NCBI RefSeq assembly: GCF_022788655.1
Contig: NZ_CP084956.1
Location: 59,235-123,234 of the forward strand
Length of the DNA stretch: 64,000 nt
Direction: 5' to 3'
Origin: Sulfitobacter indolifex
Lineage (GTDB): Bacteria > Pseudomonadota > Alphaproteobacteria > Rhodobacterales > Rhodobacteraceae
The notes under the pieces are model-generated. The model was not told the origin of the DNA and did no database searches. It saw only the letters and a list, made by a program, of their open reading frames with translations. How positions within the stretch are numbered: the stretch's first letter is position 1; each line of letters begins with the position of its first letter. Shown here in pieces: positions 1 through 8,564 of the stretch. A program made the position numbers and the translations under genes.

Positions 1-1
1 T

Positions 2-1197
2 GCAGTAAACCAGTGTGCCGCCGCGACCGCCTGCCGCCGCTGCGATAAACGCCAGCCTTTTTTTCAGGCCCGCAGGCTTGTTTGACAGTTTAAGCGTGCC
101 CAGTGGTATGGGTGAATCGCCCCAGACAAGGTCCAGCGACCACTCCTTGGGCTTCCGAGGCACTTGCTCGGCTAGGATCACGTTCTGCAGAACGGTTGGC
201 ATATCGGTATTGACCGACGTTTTCGGCATATCGTTCGGCGCATCCTCAAGCAGTTCTCCGGGATTTTGTGTCGAAGGACTTACAAACACGACCTTCATCA
301 TCGGGTTCTGCCGAGACACCCGCTCGATTGCATCCTGCAGTATTACACCACGCTGATTGTCTCCGATCTTGTGCGCTTCATCAACAATGAGAAGGTCTAC
401 ACTGAAGTCCTCCCCGAGAAGATTGACAAGCAGGTGCAAACGCTCCTGCGTGAATACGAAGACGGCTTTCTTGTCTCCCGTCGTAGATGAGAAATAAACT
501 TCCGTCAGCGGTAGCGACGTGATCTCGATGCCGGTGTCCGACTGACATAGCTCCTTCAGACTGAGTTCAATCTCACTCACCAAAGCCCGGGTTGGGGCAA
601 GGTAAACGGCGATCTTTGTCTTGCTCGTGCGAACGTGATCGAGCAGCCACTGCAAAACGAGGTAAGTTTTTCGGACGCGGTTGGCGCGGACGCTGAAAGC
701 CAGCCGGCGCCGGAAGAGGCGCCCGCCCATAGTTCTTTCTGAAAATCGTTGACGCCTATCCATTTTCCGCTCGATTCAAGGAGTATCGAGTCCTCGAAAC
801 GTCTTCTGTTGGCTTCAAGGCGCATCGACACGCCCAGTCTGCCCTCAAGATCGGGAGCGATCCGGTTTCGCAGTATTGCCAGCTCGACGGACCTGCGATT
901 GGACAGCTTTTCGAGGAGGACAGCCCCCGCATCCCGCACTTCCGGCGAAGTTTCGAGTGTGACGGCAGCGGTTGCGATCCGCAGCGCCGCCTCCTGATGC
1001 GTTCGTTCGGTTGATCTGGCCAAAAGGCTTCCGGCCAAAAGAAGCTGCTGCCAGTCAAAGCTCTTCTTTGGGTCAGCGGATTCATGGATTGCGTCCAGAT
1101 TTGTTATCTCAGTCGCCACTGTGATCTGAGTCAACCTGATAATATCATCACGAAGCGCCTCACCCGACAGCCAATCAAAGAGTTCGGTATCTTTCAT
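2..1197 (-). pseudogene. hamB: HamB, Hachiman anti-phage helicase, frameshifted in Walker A and cut by the window edge
   Basis: Partner helicase of HamA in the Hachiman defence system. The start ATG overlaps the hamA stop as ATGA (1194-1197), as expected for the operon. The first frame (1197 to about 672) carries the N-terminal helical part and leads into SAPTAS, the beginning of superfamily 2 helicase motif I. There the frame breaks: restoring one G (a C on the plus strand next to position 672) gives SAPTASGKTYLV and a frame open to the window edge, with motif Ia-like APTRALVSE and the DEAH box LIVDEAHKIGD. The frame is still open at base 2, so the C-terminal RecA domain lies outside the window. 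As read, the product would stop at 577 without any ATPase motif (206 residues). This is either a real inactivating deletion or a sequencing error. Family identification follows from the DUF1837 neighbour and the helicase motifs. Confidence 0.85.
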
Positions 1198-2141
1198 TTC
1201 TTAATACCCAGCGCCTTAAGGAACGATGCGCGAAACCCATCCGCCGAAGGCACTGGCACACAGAAAAACTGAATGTCGAATTTGTCGAGTTTCTCCACCG
1301 ATAGTCTGTTCTTTACATTCTTCACCCATTTTTCCATTTCGTCATTCGCCGCCTTCAGGATGTCCTCCCCGATGCCTTTTGCATCATCTTTCGGATAGAA
1401 ATCCGCATCGAAGGCGATAAGCGCGATCCCGCAATATTCGACCCTGTTCGATAGCGGTGAGGTTCGGTCGAAATATTTCCGGAATGCGGCCGTAAGTTCC
1501 GGATCACTGAGATCGGCTTTGTCGCTGAGGAGCACGAGATCCCGCTCGCGATCAGCGCCTTCGTGGTCCGTCTCCACGAGGAAAGGGGCAAGTGATGAAA
1601 GGCAATCTCTTATGGCCGCTGTAGGGTCGCCATACACCTTTGACTCGCCCCAGAAAAGTTTGAGAAGGCCGTTTTCGTTTACGGAAGCATAGACGCCGTC
1701 CGCACCATGATAGTGCATGTGAGAGTCGGTCTTAAGGTCCATCTTACAGAGCACCTGAGGAACCTTGAGAAAGCGCTCTGCGAGTAGGAAGAGCAGCATC
1801 TCGCCGCCTTCGCCAGTATTGGCAAGGTCCGTAAAAGTGCCGATTGCCTCGTGGTGCAGGGCTGCAACCGCGCTTCCGGACTTGAATCTGGCGTCCCGCG
1901 CCCGCGCATCATCCAACCGCGATTTCGGGACGGCATAATCGATAATTGAGTTGCGCATAAATTCCGCAAGACGCTCCGGCTTGACGCGTCCGTTCCCATC
2001 CACAGTCAGGCAATGACAGTGGAGACGGGCCACGCAATCTTTCAAGAGCACGTCCCGTTTAACAAGCTGGAGATGAACACCCAACTCTTCTGGATCGCCC
2101 GAAACTATATTAACCAAATCTTCTGGAAGTACTTGAGTCAG
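1194..2141 (-). CDS. hamA: HamA (DUF1837), Hachiman anti-phage nuclease
   Basis: HamA is the PD-(D/E)XK-type nuclease subunit of the two-gene Hachiman defence system and acts with the helicase HamB on invading DNA. The DUF1837 hallmarks are visible: NTGEGGEMLL near residue 108, MHYHGADGV near 142 and FWGESK near 163; the Asp of HGAD and the Glu-x-Lys of GESK form the expected catalytic set. The length (about 315 residues) fits the family. Start: the obvious TTG at 2117 has no ribosome site, whereas a strong AAAGGAGG lies at 2148-2155, six bases before an in-frame CTG at 2139-2141, so a rare CTG start is preferred. The stop overlaps the hamB start (ATGA). The gene itself looks intact; its partner does not. 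Confidence 0.88.
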   Translation of the reverse strand: MTQVLPEDLVNIVSGDPEELGVHLQLVKRDVLLKDCVARLHCHCLTVDGNGRVKPERLAEFMRNSIIDYAVPKSRLDDARARDARFKSGSAVAALHHEAIGTFTDLANTGEGGEMLLFLLAERFLKVPQVLCKMDLKTDSHMHYHGADGVYASVNENGLLKLFWGESKVYGDPTAAIRDCLSSLAPFLVETDHEGADRERDLVLLSDKADLSDPELTAAFRKYFDRTSPLSNRVEYCGIALIAFDADFYPKDDAKGIGEDILKAANDEMEKWVKNVKNRLSVEKLDKFDIQFFCVPVPSADGFRASFLKALGIKK

Positions 2142-2220
2142 TGGTCGCCTCCTTTCGTTTTAGGGTGGTTGTGCCGACCCCGCTGCTGCTCGCATAGAGA
2201 GTATCATACGTAATTCAAAT

Positions 2221-2249
2221 AGTTAGGTTTTTCTTCGCGCTGCGGTCAA
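2221..2249 (-). promoter_or_regulatory. Possible promoter of hamAB
   Basis: On the minus strand TTGACC (2244-2249) is followed after 17 bases by CTAACT (2221-2226), about 80 bases upstream of the preferred hamA start. The -35 match is good and the -10 match is mediocre. Nothing else was recognised in the rest of the gap between hamA and virB11 (2142-2399). Confidence 0.25.
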
Positions 2250-2399
2250 AGAAATTGTGCGATACTCCTTCAACGCCCCAAGGTCCGGAGTGTCACCGCT
2301 GCCCGTTGATAATACGTCAGCTGTCTCCTTTTGGCGTGAACGCTACACTTCGCCTTGCGGAAGTTCAGTTCAGCGTTGCAAACGGCTGCATCGCGCCGT

Positions 2400-3395
2400 C
2401 TATGTCGGTAGTTTTCTCGACCCCGGCAGATAGAACTCCGTAATCCCCCGCTTCCCCTCGGCCCGCCCGAGCTGGACGATCACATCGATGGATTTCCGGA
2501 TGTATTCCCGAACCTCGGCAAAGGTCAGTGGTGTGCCGGCCTGCAGCACCATGATCGCCAGTCGATCGATTGCGAGTTCTGCGGTTTCCGCGTGGATGGT
2601 GGAAACCGACCCGCCATGGCCGGTGTTGATGGCCTCGAGGTAGGTCAGGGCCTCGGCACCGCGCAGCTCGCCGACGATGATCCGGTCAGGTCGCATACGG
2701 AGGGAGGCTTGAAGGAGAGCGTTGGCGCTGCGTTGCGAACCGGCACCGCGGTCGGCAAGGAGGGCGACGGTGTTGGGCTGGCCGGGGAAGAGCTCAAAAG
2801 CGTCTTCGATGGTGATCAGCCGCTCGTGCTCGCTCACATGGGTCAGGAGGTGGCGGGCGAACGTGGTCTTCCCGGTCGAGGTGCCGCCGCTGATCAGGAC
2901 GTTGAGCCGCGCCTCGACCAGAGTCTGCAGCGCGGCCTCAAGGTTCTCCTCCGCTAGACTGGCGATGTTTTTCATCTTCTCCGCGCGGAGGGCGTCGAGC
3001 GAGACGGCCTTGCCGAAGAGATAAGCCGGGGCGTAGTCCCTAATGCTGCCAGAGGCGAAGAGGCGAATGGTGATCGAGGCACCGCGATCGATGGCGGGCG
3101 GCACGGCGACCTGGACCCGAAGCGGGCGGCCCGCATATTCCACCTTGCCGGAGACGAGGGGGTTCTTTTCAGAGACGCGGGCCTTGGCATCGCCGACGAT
3201 GGTCTGGGCCATGTTGAGGGCTGTGGTCCGATCCACGGTCTGACCTTCGTGGCGCATGCTGGCATCCCCCGCGACCTCGAGCCAGACCTTGCCGTCGGGG
3301 TTGATCGCGATCTCGACCACGTCGTCACGCCGCAGGAGATCGCGGAACGGGTCGAGATAACGCTCGAGGTATGAGGCTGGCGAGGCCTGATCCAT
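2400..3395 (-). CDS. virB11: VirB11-type traffic ATPase of the type IV secretion system
   Basis: Hexameric cytoplasmic ATPase that powers pilus assembly and substrate transfer. The protein has 331 residues, typical of the family. Walker A GGTSTGKT is at residues 170-177, a Walker B/Asp-box region RMRPDRIIVGELRGAEA is near 235-251, and the His box GHGGSVSTIHA follows. The ATG at 3393-3395 is used; the TTG one codon earlier gives the same frame. The start is coupled by TGATG to a 28-codon ORF that in turn overlaps the virB10 stop. It is the last gene of the operon. Confidence 0.95.
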   Translation of the reverse strand: MDQASPASYLERYLDPFRDLLRRDDVVEIAINPDGKVWLEVAGDASMRHEGQTVDRTTALNMAQTIVGDAKARVSEKNPLVSGKVEYAGRPLRVQVAVPPAIDRGASITIRLFASGSIRDYAPAYLFGKAVSLDALRAEKMKNIASLAEENLEAALQTLVEARLNVLISGGTSTGKTTFARHLLTHVSEHERLITIEDAFELFPGQPNTVALLADRGAGSQRSANALLQASLRMRPDRIIVGELRGAEALTYLEAINTGHGGSVSTIHAETAELAIDRLAIMVLQAGTPLTFAEVREYIRKSIDVIVQLGRAEGKRGITEFYLPGSRKLPT

Positions 3396-3481
3396 CAATT
3401 CGGTGATTCCGGTAATATTGAACCTGGTTTCGCTGCCTCTCGCCTGCGGCTCGAACGCGAAACCTGATGCTTCTTTTTCAT
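3395..3481 (-). CDS. 28-codon ORF linking virB10 and virB11 (possible coupling peptide)
   Basis: A short lysine/arginine-rich frame beginning MKKKHQVSRSSRRR. Its ATG overlaps the virB10 stop as ATGA (3478-3481) and its TGA overlaps the virB11 ATG as TGATG (3393-3397), so it exactly fills the gap between the two genes. This geometry suggests that it carries ribosomes from virB10 to virB11, whether or not the peptide itself has a function. No family recognised. Confidence 0.4.
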   Translation of the reverse strand: MKKKHQVSRSSRRREAAKPGSILPESPN

Positions 3482-4920
3482 TGTGAACCGGAACCCCCGT
3501 AGATCACCACATCCCGGTCCACGAGCACGGTGACCGAGGCGCCCTGATCGACATAGATCGTCGGCGCGATCGAGACCTGATCGGCGATGACCGACCCGAC
3601 AGCGTCCTGCAGGTCGCTGCTGACATCGCCCAGGACAATGCTTGTCGTCTCGTTGTTGGCACTCTCCGCCGCCACGGCAGGCGCCGCCCCGATCACGGAA
3701 ATCAGCGCCGCCCCGCCGAAGCGCTCGGCAAACTTGGTGTCGACGAGACCAGTGAGGCCCGAGCGGCCAAGCTGGTCGCCGCCCACAGCGGCGATTTCCA
3801 TCGAGGTGCCGTCCGGGGTCAGGACGCGGGTCCAAAGGATCAGGATGCGCTTCTGGTGCATTTCGATCCCGGAGCGGTATTGGCCAAAAAGGCGGGAGCC
3901 CCGGGGGATCAGGATCCGGTCTCCGGAAAACGCCAGCACCGGCTCGGAGACCACCGCGACAACGGAGCCGGGCAGATCGCTGTTAATAGCGGTTTGCAGC
4001 GCCGCCTGGATGACGGATCCTTGGGTCAGCGTGCGTTCGGGATGGATGAGGCGGGCGGCCTCCTGCACCTCGAGCGGTCGCGCACTCTGCAAGAACTGCT
4101 CGTTGCCCGAGAGGGCCGGTCCACTTGCGCCAGCGGCGGCAGGATCGGCCACCGCCGCGCCACTCGCACCACCACGTGGACCGTCCGCATAGACCACGGC
4201 GGGGGATTTGATCTGGGCAGTCAGAAGCTCCTCGGCGATGCGTTCGGCCTCGCGCAGACGCTGCTCCTCTTCCTGACGCCGGCGTTGTTCGAGAAGGCGC
4301 TGATCGGCGATCACCCCTTCGCGATCGAGCTCGGCCTCAAGCCCCTCGCGCTGCGCCCGTTCGGCATCGAGCATGGCCTGCAGCCCCTCGATGCGAGTCT
4401 CGGTCTGGCGTTGGAGGTTTGCCAGCTCGGTTTCCTTTGCGGCGAGCGTTGCTTCGAGCGCGGCCTTTTGCTCGTCGAAGGCCTCGCGCAGGTCCGCGAC
4501 AGCGGATTGGATTTCCGAGTTGCGGGCAGCCTGGCTGGCGGCGAGGGCTTCGCGGAGCTTGGCGATTTCGGCCAGCACCTCGGCGCTCGGTTCCGGGGCA
4601 GGGGCGGCGGGCACGTCGAGCGCTTCCTCGACGGCGATCAGTGCGTCATTGACCCGTTGCTCGGTCTCGTCGGGCGGAAACTTCAGCCGCCCGCCGGAGC
4701 CGGGGCGGCGGTCCTGAAAGGTCTCGACATCGGAGGTCTCAAGCGCACTGTCACCTTCCTGCAGACCGGTGGCCAGAAAATACGCGACCCCGGCCCCGCC
4801 AAGGGCGAGGGCGGCCGCGAGCGCGCCGACCCCGAGGCTGTTTCCGCGGGGCTTGGACTTGCCGCGCTGGCTGAACTGGTCGAGACGGTCCTGAAGGTCG
4901 GGAGGGGTTTGTTCGGCCAT
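3478..4920 (-). CDS. virB10: VirB10/TrbI-type inner-to-outer membrane T4SS core protein
   Basis: VirB10 spans the envelope and forms the core complex with VirB9 and the VirB7 lipoprotein. The protein has 480 residues: a cytoplasmic N-terminus, one membrane helix near residues 29-50, a long charged coiled-coil/proline-containing periplasmic stretch (about 100-235), and the C-terminal VirB10 beta-barrel domain with ILIPRGSRLFGQYRSG near 336. The start ATG lies two bases after the virB9 stop; the stop overlaps the next small ORF (ATGA). Confidence 0.95.
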   Translation of the reverse strand: MAEQTPPDLQDRLDQFSQRGKSKPRGNSLGVGALAAALALGGAGVAYFLATGLQEGDSALETSDVETFQDRRPGSGGRLKFPPDETEQRVNDALIAVEEALDVPAAPAPEPSAEVLAEIAKLREALAASQAARNSEIQSAVADLREAFDEQKAALEATLAAKETELANLQRQTETRIEGLQAMLDAERAQREGLEAELDREGVIADQRLLEQRRRQEEEQRLREAERIAEELLTAQIKSPAVVYADGPRGGASGAAVADPAAAGASGPALSGNEQFLQSARPLEVQEAARLIHPERTLTQGSVIQAALQTAINSDLPGSVVAVVSEPVLAFSGDRILIPRGSRLFGQYRSGIEMHQKRILILWTRVLTPDGTSMEIAAVGGDQLGRSGLTGLVDTKFAERFGGAALISVIGAAPAVAAESANNETTSIVLGDVSSDLQDAVGSVIADQVSIAPTIYVDQGASVTVLVDRDVVIYGGSGSQ

Positions 4921-4922
4921 GG

Positions 4923-5645
4923 TCAGTTGCTCACGTAGATGGCGCTCTCGTCGCGCCAGGCGCAGATCGCCTCATCGCCGATACGCAGCGACCAGTAGGT
5001 GTTCACCCCAAGCACCCGGACCGTGTTGCCTTGCTGGGTCCAGTTGACCGTGCGCTCACGGCCCTGGTCATCGGCCTTGAAGAGGGCGGGCTGGCGACCG
5101 TTTTCCGGGATGACGAAGTAGGTATAGCGCCCGTCGTCATAGATATGGCTGGGGCGGAAATCACCTTCGCCCGAGACGCGGTAGTTGTAGTTGCGGGGCG
5201 CCTCAAAGCCTTTGGGCTGGGTAGCCGCCGTCGCTCGACGTTCCTCATCGGGGTAGCGGAAGCGGACTTCGAAGAACATGCCGGTGCGGTTCGGGATCGA
5301 GCCTTCGCGCAGGTGGAAGGAATAGGTGCGTCGGTTGGTGATCACCGTCATGTTGGTGGAGGCATTGGCCACATGCGGTTTGATGGTCAGCACATTGCCA
5401 AGCTCTGGGATCGGATCGACCTGGAAGCTTTCGGTGTCGCCGACGATCACGGCCTCGAAGCGCTCGCCCGCCCCGAAATGGATCGTGGTCGAATGCCTCA
5501 GATCGGTTTCGATCCGATAGACCTGGTTTTCACTATAGACGGCGGTGCGGATGCGGATGTCGAGCGGGCCGCCTTGCGGCGTGGCCTCGGCGTTTGCGGC
5601 AACAGGAAGGGCAAGCGCCAGGAAAAGCGCGGGCAGAGATTTCAT
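4923..5645 (-). CDS. virB9: VirB9/TrbG/CagX-type T4SS core protein
   Basis: Periplasmic/outer membrane core-complex subunit. The protein has 240 residues and begins with a signal peptide ending ALPVAANA. The N-terminal CagX/VirB9 domain and the C-terminal part with YNYRVSGEGDFRPSHIYDDG and TYFVIPE are typical; the latter region in VirB9 contacts VirB7 and VirB10. It follows virB8 by five bases and precedes virB10 by two, consistent with one transcript. Confidence 0.94.
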   Translation of the reverse strand: MKSLPALFLALALPVAANAEATPQGGPLDIRIRTAVYSENQVYRIETDLRHSTTIHFGAGERFEAVIVGDTESFQVDPIPELGNVLTIKPHVANASTNMTVITNRRTYSFHLREGSIPNRTGMFFEVRFRYPDEERRATAATQPKGFEAPRNYNYRVSGEGDFRPSHIYDDGRYTYFVIPENGRQPALFKADDQGRERTVNWTQQGNTVRVLGVNTYWSLRIGDEAICAWRDESAIYVSN

Positions 5646-5650
5646 CTTGG

Positions 5651-6331
5651 TCAGTTCTCCAGAGTCTCGGCGTCGACGCGGTAGGAGGTCACCACGAAGC
5701 CCAAGGGGTTGGCCCAGACGTCCTGAAGGCGCTGGCGGGTTTCAGGTTGGAAGTCATAACCAACGGTAGCGACATAGGACCGGGTGACGGTGCGGGTGTC
5801 GCGGGGACGGCGCAGCGTGCGGGTGAAGCGGACCTGGGCCACGCCGCGCTCGATCTGGTTCACGGACTTGATCACCACCTCGATCTTGGCGTCGCGGCCA
5901 TAGACGGTGATCGGGTAGTCTTCGTTGGTCGAGGACCAGAGATCGCGCAGCGTGCGGGCGGCATCGCCATCGGAACGGTTGAGCACCGAGTTGATACGCT
6001 GCTCGCCATCGGTCAGGTCATAGGTTTCCCGATCATCGACATAGGCCACGAGATTGGCCTGGATGATGGCGTCGCTCTCGGAAAGCGTCAGCGCCTGTAC
6101 GGCGGCGACCCGGTCCATCTCTCCGGTTTCCTTGTCGACCACGACGACGAAGGTCTCGGTCGATTTGAGTGGAAAGAGGCTCGCGCCCGCGACCATGCCG
6201 GCAACACCAACCAGCACGCCTGCCGCCGCAACGAACCAGGCGAAACGCTCACGCCGTCTTGGCCCGTAGATGAAATCCGCCTCGAAAGCGTCGCGGTCAG
6301 GCGCGGAGGAACTGGTCACAAGCTTCTTCAA
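5651..6331 (-). CDS. virB8: VirB8-type T4SS inner membrane protein
   Basis: Bitopic assembly factor of the T4SS inner membrane complex, 226 residues. A short cytoplasmic N-terminus is followed by a membrane helix near residues 30-52 (FAWFVAAAGVLVGVAGMV) and the periplasmic NTF2-like VirB8 domain with TVYGRDAKIEVVIKSVNQI and the C-terminal LGFVVTSYRVD. No ATG lies in frame near the start; TTG at 6329-6331 is the furthest upstream start after the virB6 stop, and GTG at 6317-6319 is an alternative. Confidence 0.92.
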   Translation of the reverse strand: MKKLVTSSSAPDRDAFEADFIYGPRRRERFAWFVAAAGVLVGVAGMVAGASLFPLKSTETFVVVVDKETGEMDRVAAVQALTLSESDAIIQANLVAYVDDRETYDLTDGEQRINSVLNRSDGDAARTLRDLWSSTNEDYPITVYGRDAKIEVVIKSVNQIERGVAQVRFTRTLRRPRDTRTVTRSYVATVGYDFQPETRQRLQDVWANPLGFVVTSYRVDAETLEN

Positions 6332-6348
6332 AGTCGTCGTCTTTCACA

Positions 6349-7362
6349 TCAGGGTTTGCGGAAGGCCTTGGCGGCGGAGAGAAGCGCGCCGGGGCTTTGC
6401 CGGATCAGCTCGCCGGTCTTCACCACACCCGCATTGGCCATCTGGTTCAGCTCATGCGGGGACTTGCCGGTGACGAGGCGCGAGGTTGCGCCCGCGCCAT
6501 ACTCCCGTGTGTTCACGAACCCCTGGCGCGCAAGGCCCGTGAGACCGACGGCATTGGACGCGATGCCGACGACACCGGTGAGATTGGAGGCGATGTAGGG
6601 CACCGAGGCCATGATCCCGGCGCTGAGGATCAGAATGACGAGGAAGGGCAGGATCAGGCTGACGGTTTCGACATCGCCCGGATCGGCGGAGGCGTCCCCG
6701 ATCGCTTCGGCGATGGCGACGATGATGCCCGCGGCGCCTGCTGCGGCGACCGGCATGAGCGCGTAGCCAATGGTGGCGCGGGTCCAGGCCTCGAAGAGGG
6801 ACTGGGTCGGTTTGAACAGCGAGGTCACGATCATGAAGGGGGCGATGACGATCATCAGCGCGAAGACGATGCGGGCGAAGGCGATGATCCCTGCGGTGAC
6901 GGCGGCGAAGACGGCGGAGAGGACGAAGAAGATGGCACCCAGAACCGCGCCGAAGACCCAGCCCGCGCGGTCGCCGATCGTATCGCCATAGGCGGTGATG
7001 CGGGCGACCATATTGTCGAGGCTCTCATAGACCCCTGCCTCGTCGCCCGAGCCGGTAAGCGCCAGGATCGAGGCGCCCACGGAGTCGGGCACGCGCGTGA
7101 CGATGTCATAGATGACGCTGAAATTATCCCAACTCTGCGCGAAGATCCCGACCAGGGCCACTTTCATCCCGAAGGCAAACCCGGTTCCGAAGGGCAGGGG
7201 GCGGAGCTGCATGACCGCGTTGATCCCGAGGAGCACGACAAGGAGCGTCGCGCCCGCCGAGATGACATTACCGACCGAGGCCGCCGAGGAGATAAAGCCG
7301 TCCTGCGCCACGGTGTTCACCGCGGCGTCGACTTGGCCAAGGATGTCGCGAATGACCCCCAT
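6349..7362 (-). CDS. virB6: VirB6/TrbL-type polytopic T4SS membrane protein
   Basis: Inner membrane channel component, 337 residues. At least five hydrophobic segments are visible (for example AGATLLVVLLGINAV, VFGAVLGAIFFVLSA, IVFALMIVIAPFMIV, LPFLVILILSAGIMA), with a hydrophilic C-terminal tail after about residue 275. The arrangement around PFMIVTSLFKPTQSLFEAW is characteristic of VirB6/TrbL. The start ATG directly follows the TAA of the preceding gene. Confidence 0.92.
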   Translation of the reverse strand: MGVIRDILGQVDAAVNTVAQDGFISSAASVGNVISAGATLLVVLLGINAVMQLRPLPFGTGFAFGMKVALVGIFAQSWDNFSVIYDIVTRVPDSVGASILALTGSGDEAGVYESLDNMVARITAYGDTIGDRAGWVFGAVLGAIFFVLSAVFAAVTAGIIAFARIVFALMIVIAPFMIVTSLFKPTQSLFEAWTRATIGYALMPVAAAGAAGIIVAIAEAIGDASADPGDVETVSLILPFLVILILSAGIMASVPYIASNLTGVVGIASNAVGLTGLARQGFVNTREYGAGATSRLVTGKSPHELNQMANAGVVKTGELIRQSPGALLSAAKAFRKP

Positions 7363-7800
7363 TTACTCCGCACAGGCCTCCACAACTTGCGCCTCGAGCG
7401 CGTCCGCCTTGGCGTAGAGCTCGAGCACGTTGAAGGGCAGGCGCGGGTTGTCCGAGGTCTGGAACCGGGGCAGGGCGGCAAGCGCCTGATCCCAGGCGAA
7501 CTGATCCAGCAGGCAGGTGCAGGTTTCCGAAGCGAGCGCCTCTTCGGCAATCAGGATGCGCAAGATCGCGCGGTAGCCATTGCGCAGATAGGCGGTTTCG
7601 GCCAGATCGGTAGGGGGTTTCGGAACACGACATTCATCCGTTTGATCCCGCGCGATGGCCATCGAGTTGAAGGGCGTGTCGCCGGAAGGGTTCGTGCTCG
7701 GGGTCTGGGCCGACGCAGCATTGTGCAGGATGCTCAAGACAAGGGCGGCGAGACCGAGCGCCCGGCCTGGAGCCAAGCTGCGGGTCATGGTTTGCCTCAT
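7363..7800 (-). CDS. Small exported protein of the virB operon, function unknown
   Basis: 145 residues with a signal peptide (cleavage likely after HNAASA) and Cys residues including the motif ETCTCLLDQ near residue 92, suggesting a periplasmic disulphide-stabilised protein. I do not recognise the family. Its start overlaps the virB5 stop (ATGA, 7797-7800) and its TAA abuts the virB6 ATG, so it is an integral part of the operon. In position it corresponds to the small accessory lipoproteins or exported proteins often found between virB5 and virB6. Confidence 0.75.
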   Translation of the reverse strand: MRQTMTRSLAPGRALGLAALVLSILHNAASAQTPSTNPSGDTPFNSMAIARDQTDECRVPKPPTDLAETAYLRNGYRAILRILIAEEALASETCTCLLDQFAWDQALAALPRFQTSDNPRLPFNVLELYAKADALEAQVVEACAE

Positions 7801-8564
7801 GGATCCACCGCCATCGAGCGGAACTTGCGCTCATCCGCGAGGGTCGCGGCATCGACAACGCCAAGCTGGCCGGCACTCACGCCTTGCGCCGCTTCCAGCC
7901 GCCAAATCTGGGTCAGGATGATGCCAAGCTCGGCGGTGACGCGGGTGTTGAGATCGACGGCAGCCTTCAGCCCGTCCTGATCGTCGATGAGCCCGACCAT
8001 GGTCTCGAGCCGCTCAAGGCTTTGGCCCGCTTCTTCGTGGCTTTCCTGTGCCGCGACGGAGAGCATGGCGCTGGCCCCGGCGGAAGCGGCGATGCGGTTA
8101 TCGGCGGGCTCATCCGAGCCAGAAAGCGTGCTCAGGCGTTCCGAAGTAAACCCGCTGCCCGAAAGCACCCGTTCGACCGAGGCCGAGAGTTCTGCACCCG
8201 GATTGAAGCCGCTGAGAAAATCGCCGCTTGCCAGCGATTGTGCGGTATTGAGGGGCGCCACCAGCTTGCCGCGCAGCGCTCGGAATTCTTCGACCGTGGC
8301 GAAGAGTTCTCCGAGCCCGCTGCCTTCAATGAGCGAGGTCAGTTGCGCCTCGAGGTTCGTGAGCTGCGAGAGCTGGGTTTCCAGTTCCAGCCGCATTGTG
8401 GCGAGCTGCTGCATCTGGACATTCAGGTCCTCGGCCATGTGTTCGAGCTGCGCCACGAGTTGACCAAGCTGCGAGCCATCAAAGGTTGGGACGCCCTGGG
8501 CCGTTGCGGGCGAGGTAAACCCGAGTGTGGCGACCGCGGCCACGGTCAGGAGAAGCTGTCTCAT
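7797..8564 (-). CDS. virB5: VirB5/TrbJ-like minor pilus component
   Basis: 255 residues with a signal peptide ending in ATAQG and a predominantly helical, Gln/Leu-rich mature part (EDLNVQMQQLATMRLELE), typical of VirB5/TrbJ proteins, which sit at the tip of conjugative pili. The mature N-terminus (GVPTFDGSQLGQLVAQLEHM) resembles that of the upstream protein at 8561-9673, which points to a shared scaffold. The ATG overlaps the stop of that upstream gene (ATGA). Confidence 0.82.
   Translation of the reverse strand: MRQLLLTVAAVATLGFTSPATAQGVPTFDGSQLGQLVAQLEHMAEDLNVQMQQLATMRLELETQLSQLTNLEAQLTSLIEGSGLGELFATVEEFRALRGKLVAPLNTAQSLASGDFLSGFNPGAELSASVERVLSGSGFTSERLSTLSGSDEPADNRIAASAGASAMLSVAAQESHEEAGQSLERLETMVGLIDDQDGLKAAVDLNTRVTAELGIILTQIWRLEAAQGVSAGQLGVVDAATLADERKFRSMAVDP

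Noticed and set aside
15..490. Plus-strand frames of 113 and 74 codons at the left edge
   Set aside because: They run antisense through the second part of hamB, whose minus-strand frame carries clear helicase motifs.
3395..3835. Minus-strand frame of 146 codons overlapping virB10
   Set aside because: Only its last 28 codons lie in the virB10-virB11 gap; the rest is an out-of-frame shadow of virB10, so only the short ORF is reported.
3856..4938. Plus-strand frame of 360 codons
   Set aside because: Antisense to virB10; a by-product of GC-rich codon use with no domain resemblance.
6397..7980. Plus-strand frame of 527 codons
   Set aside because: Antisense to virB6 and its neighbours; low-complexity Asp/Gly/His-rich sequence and no ribosome site.
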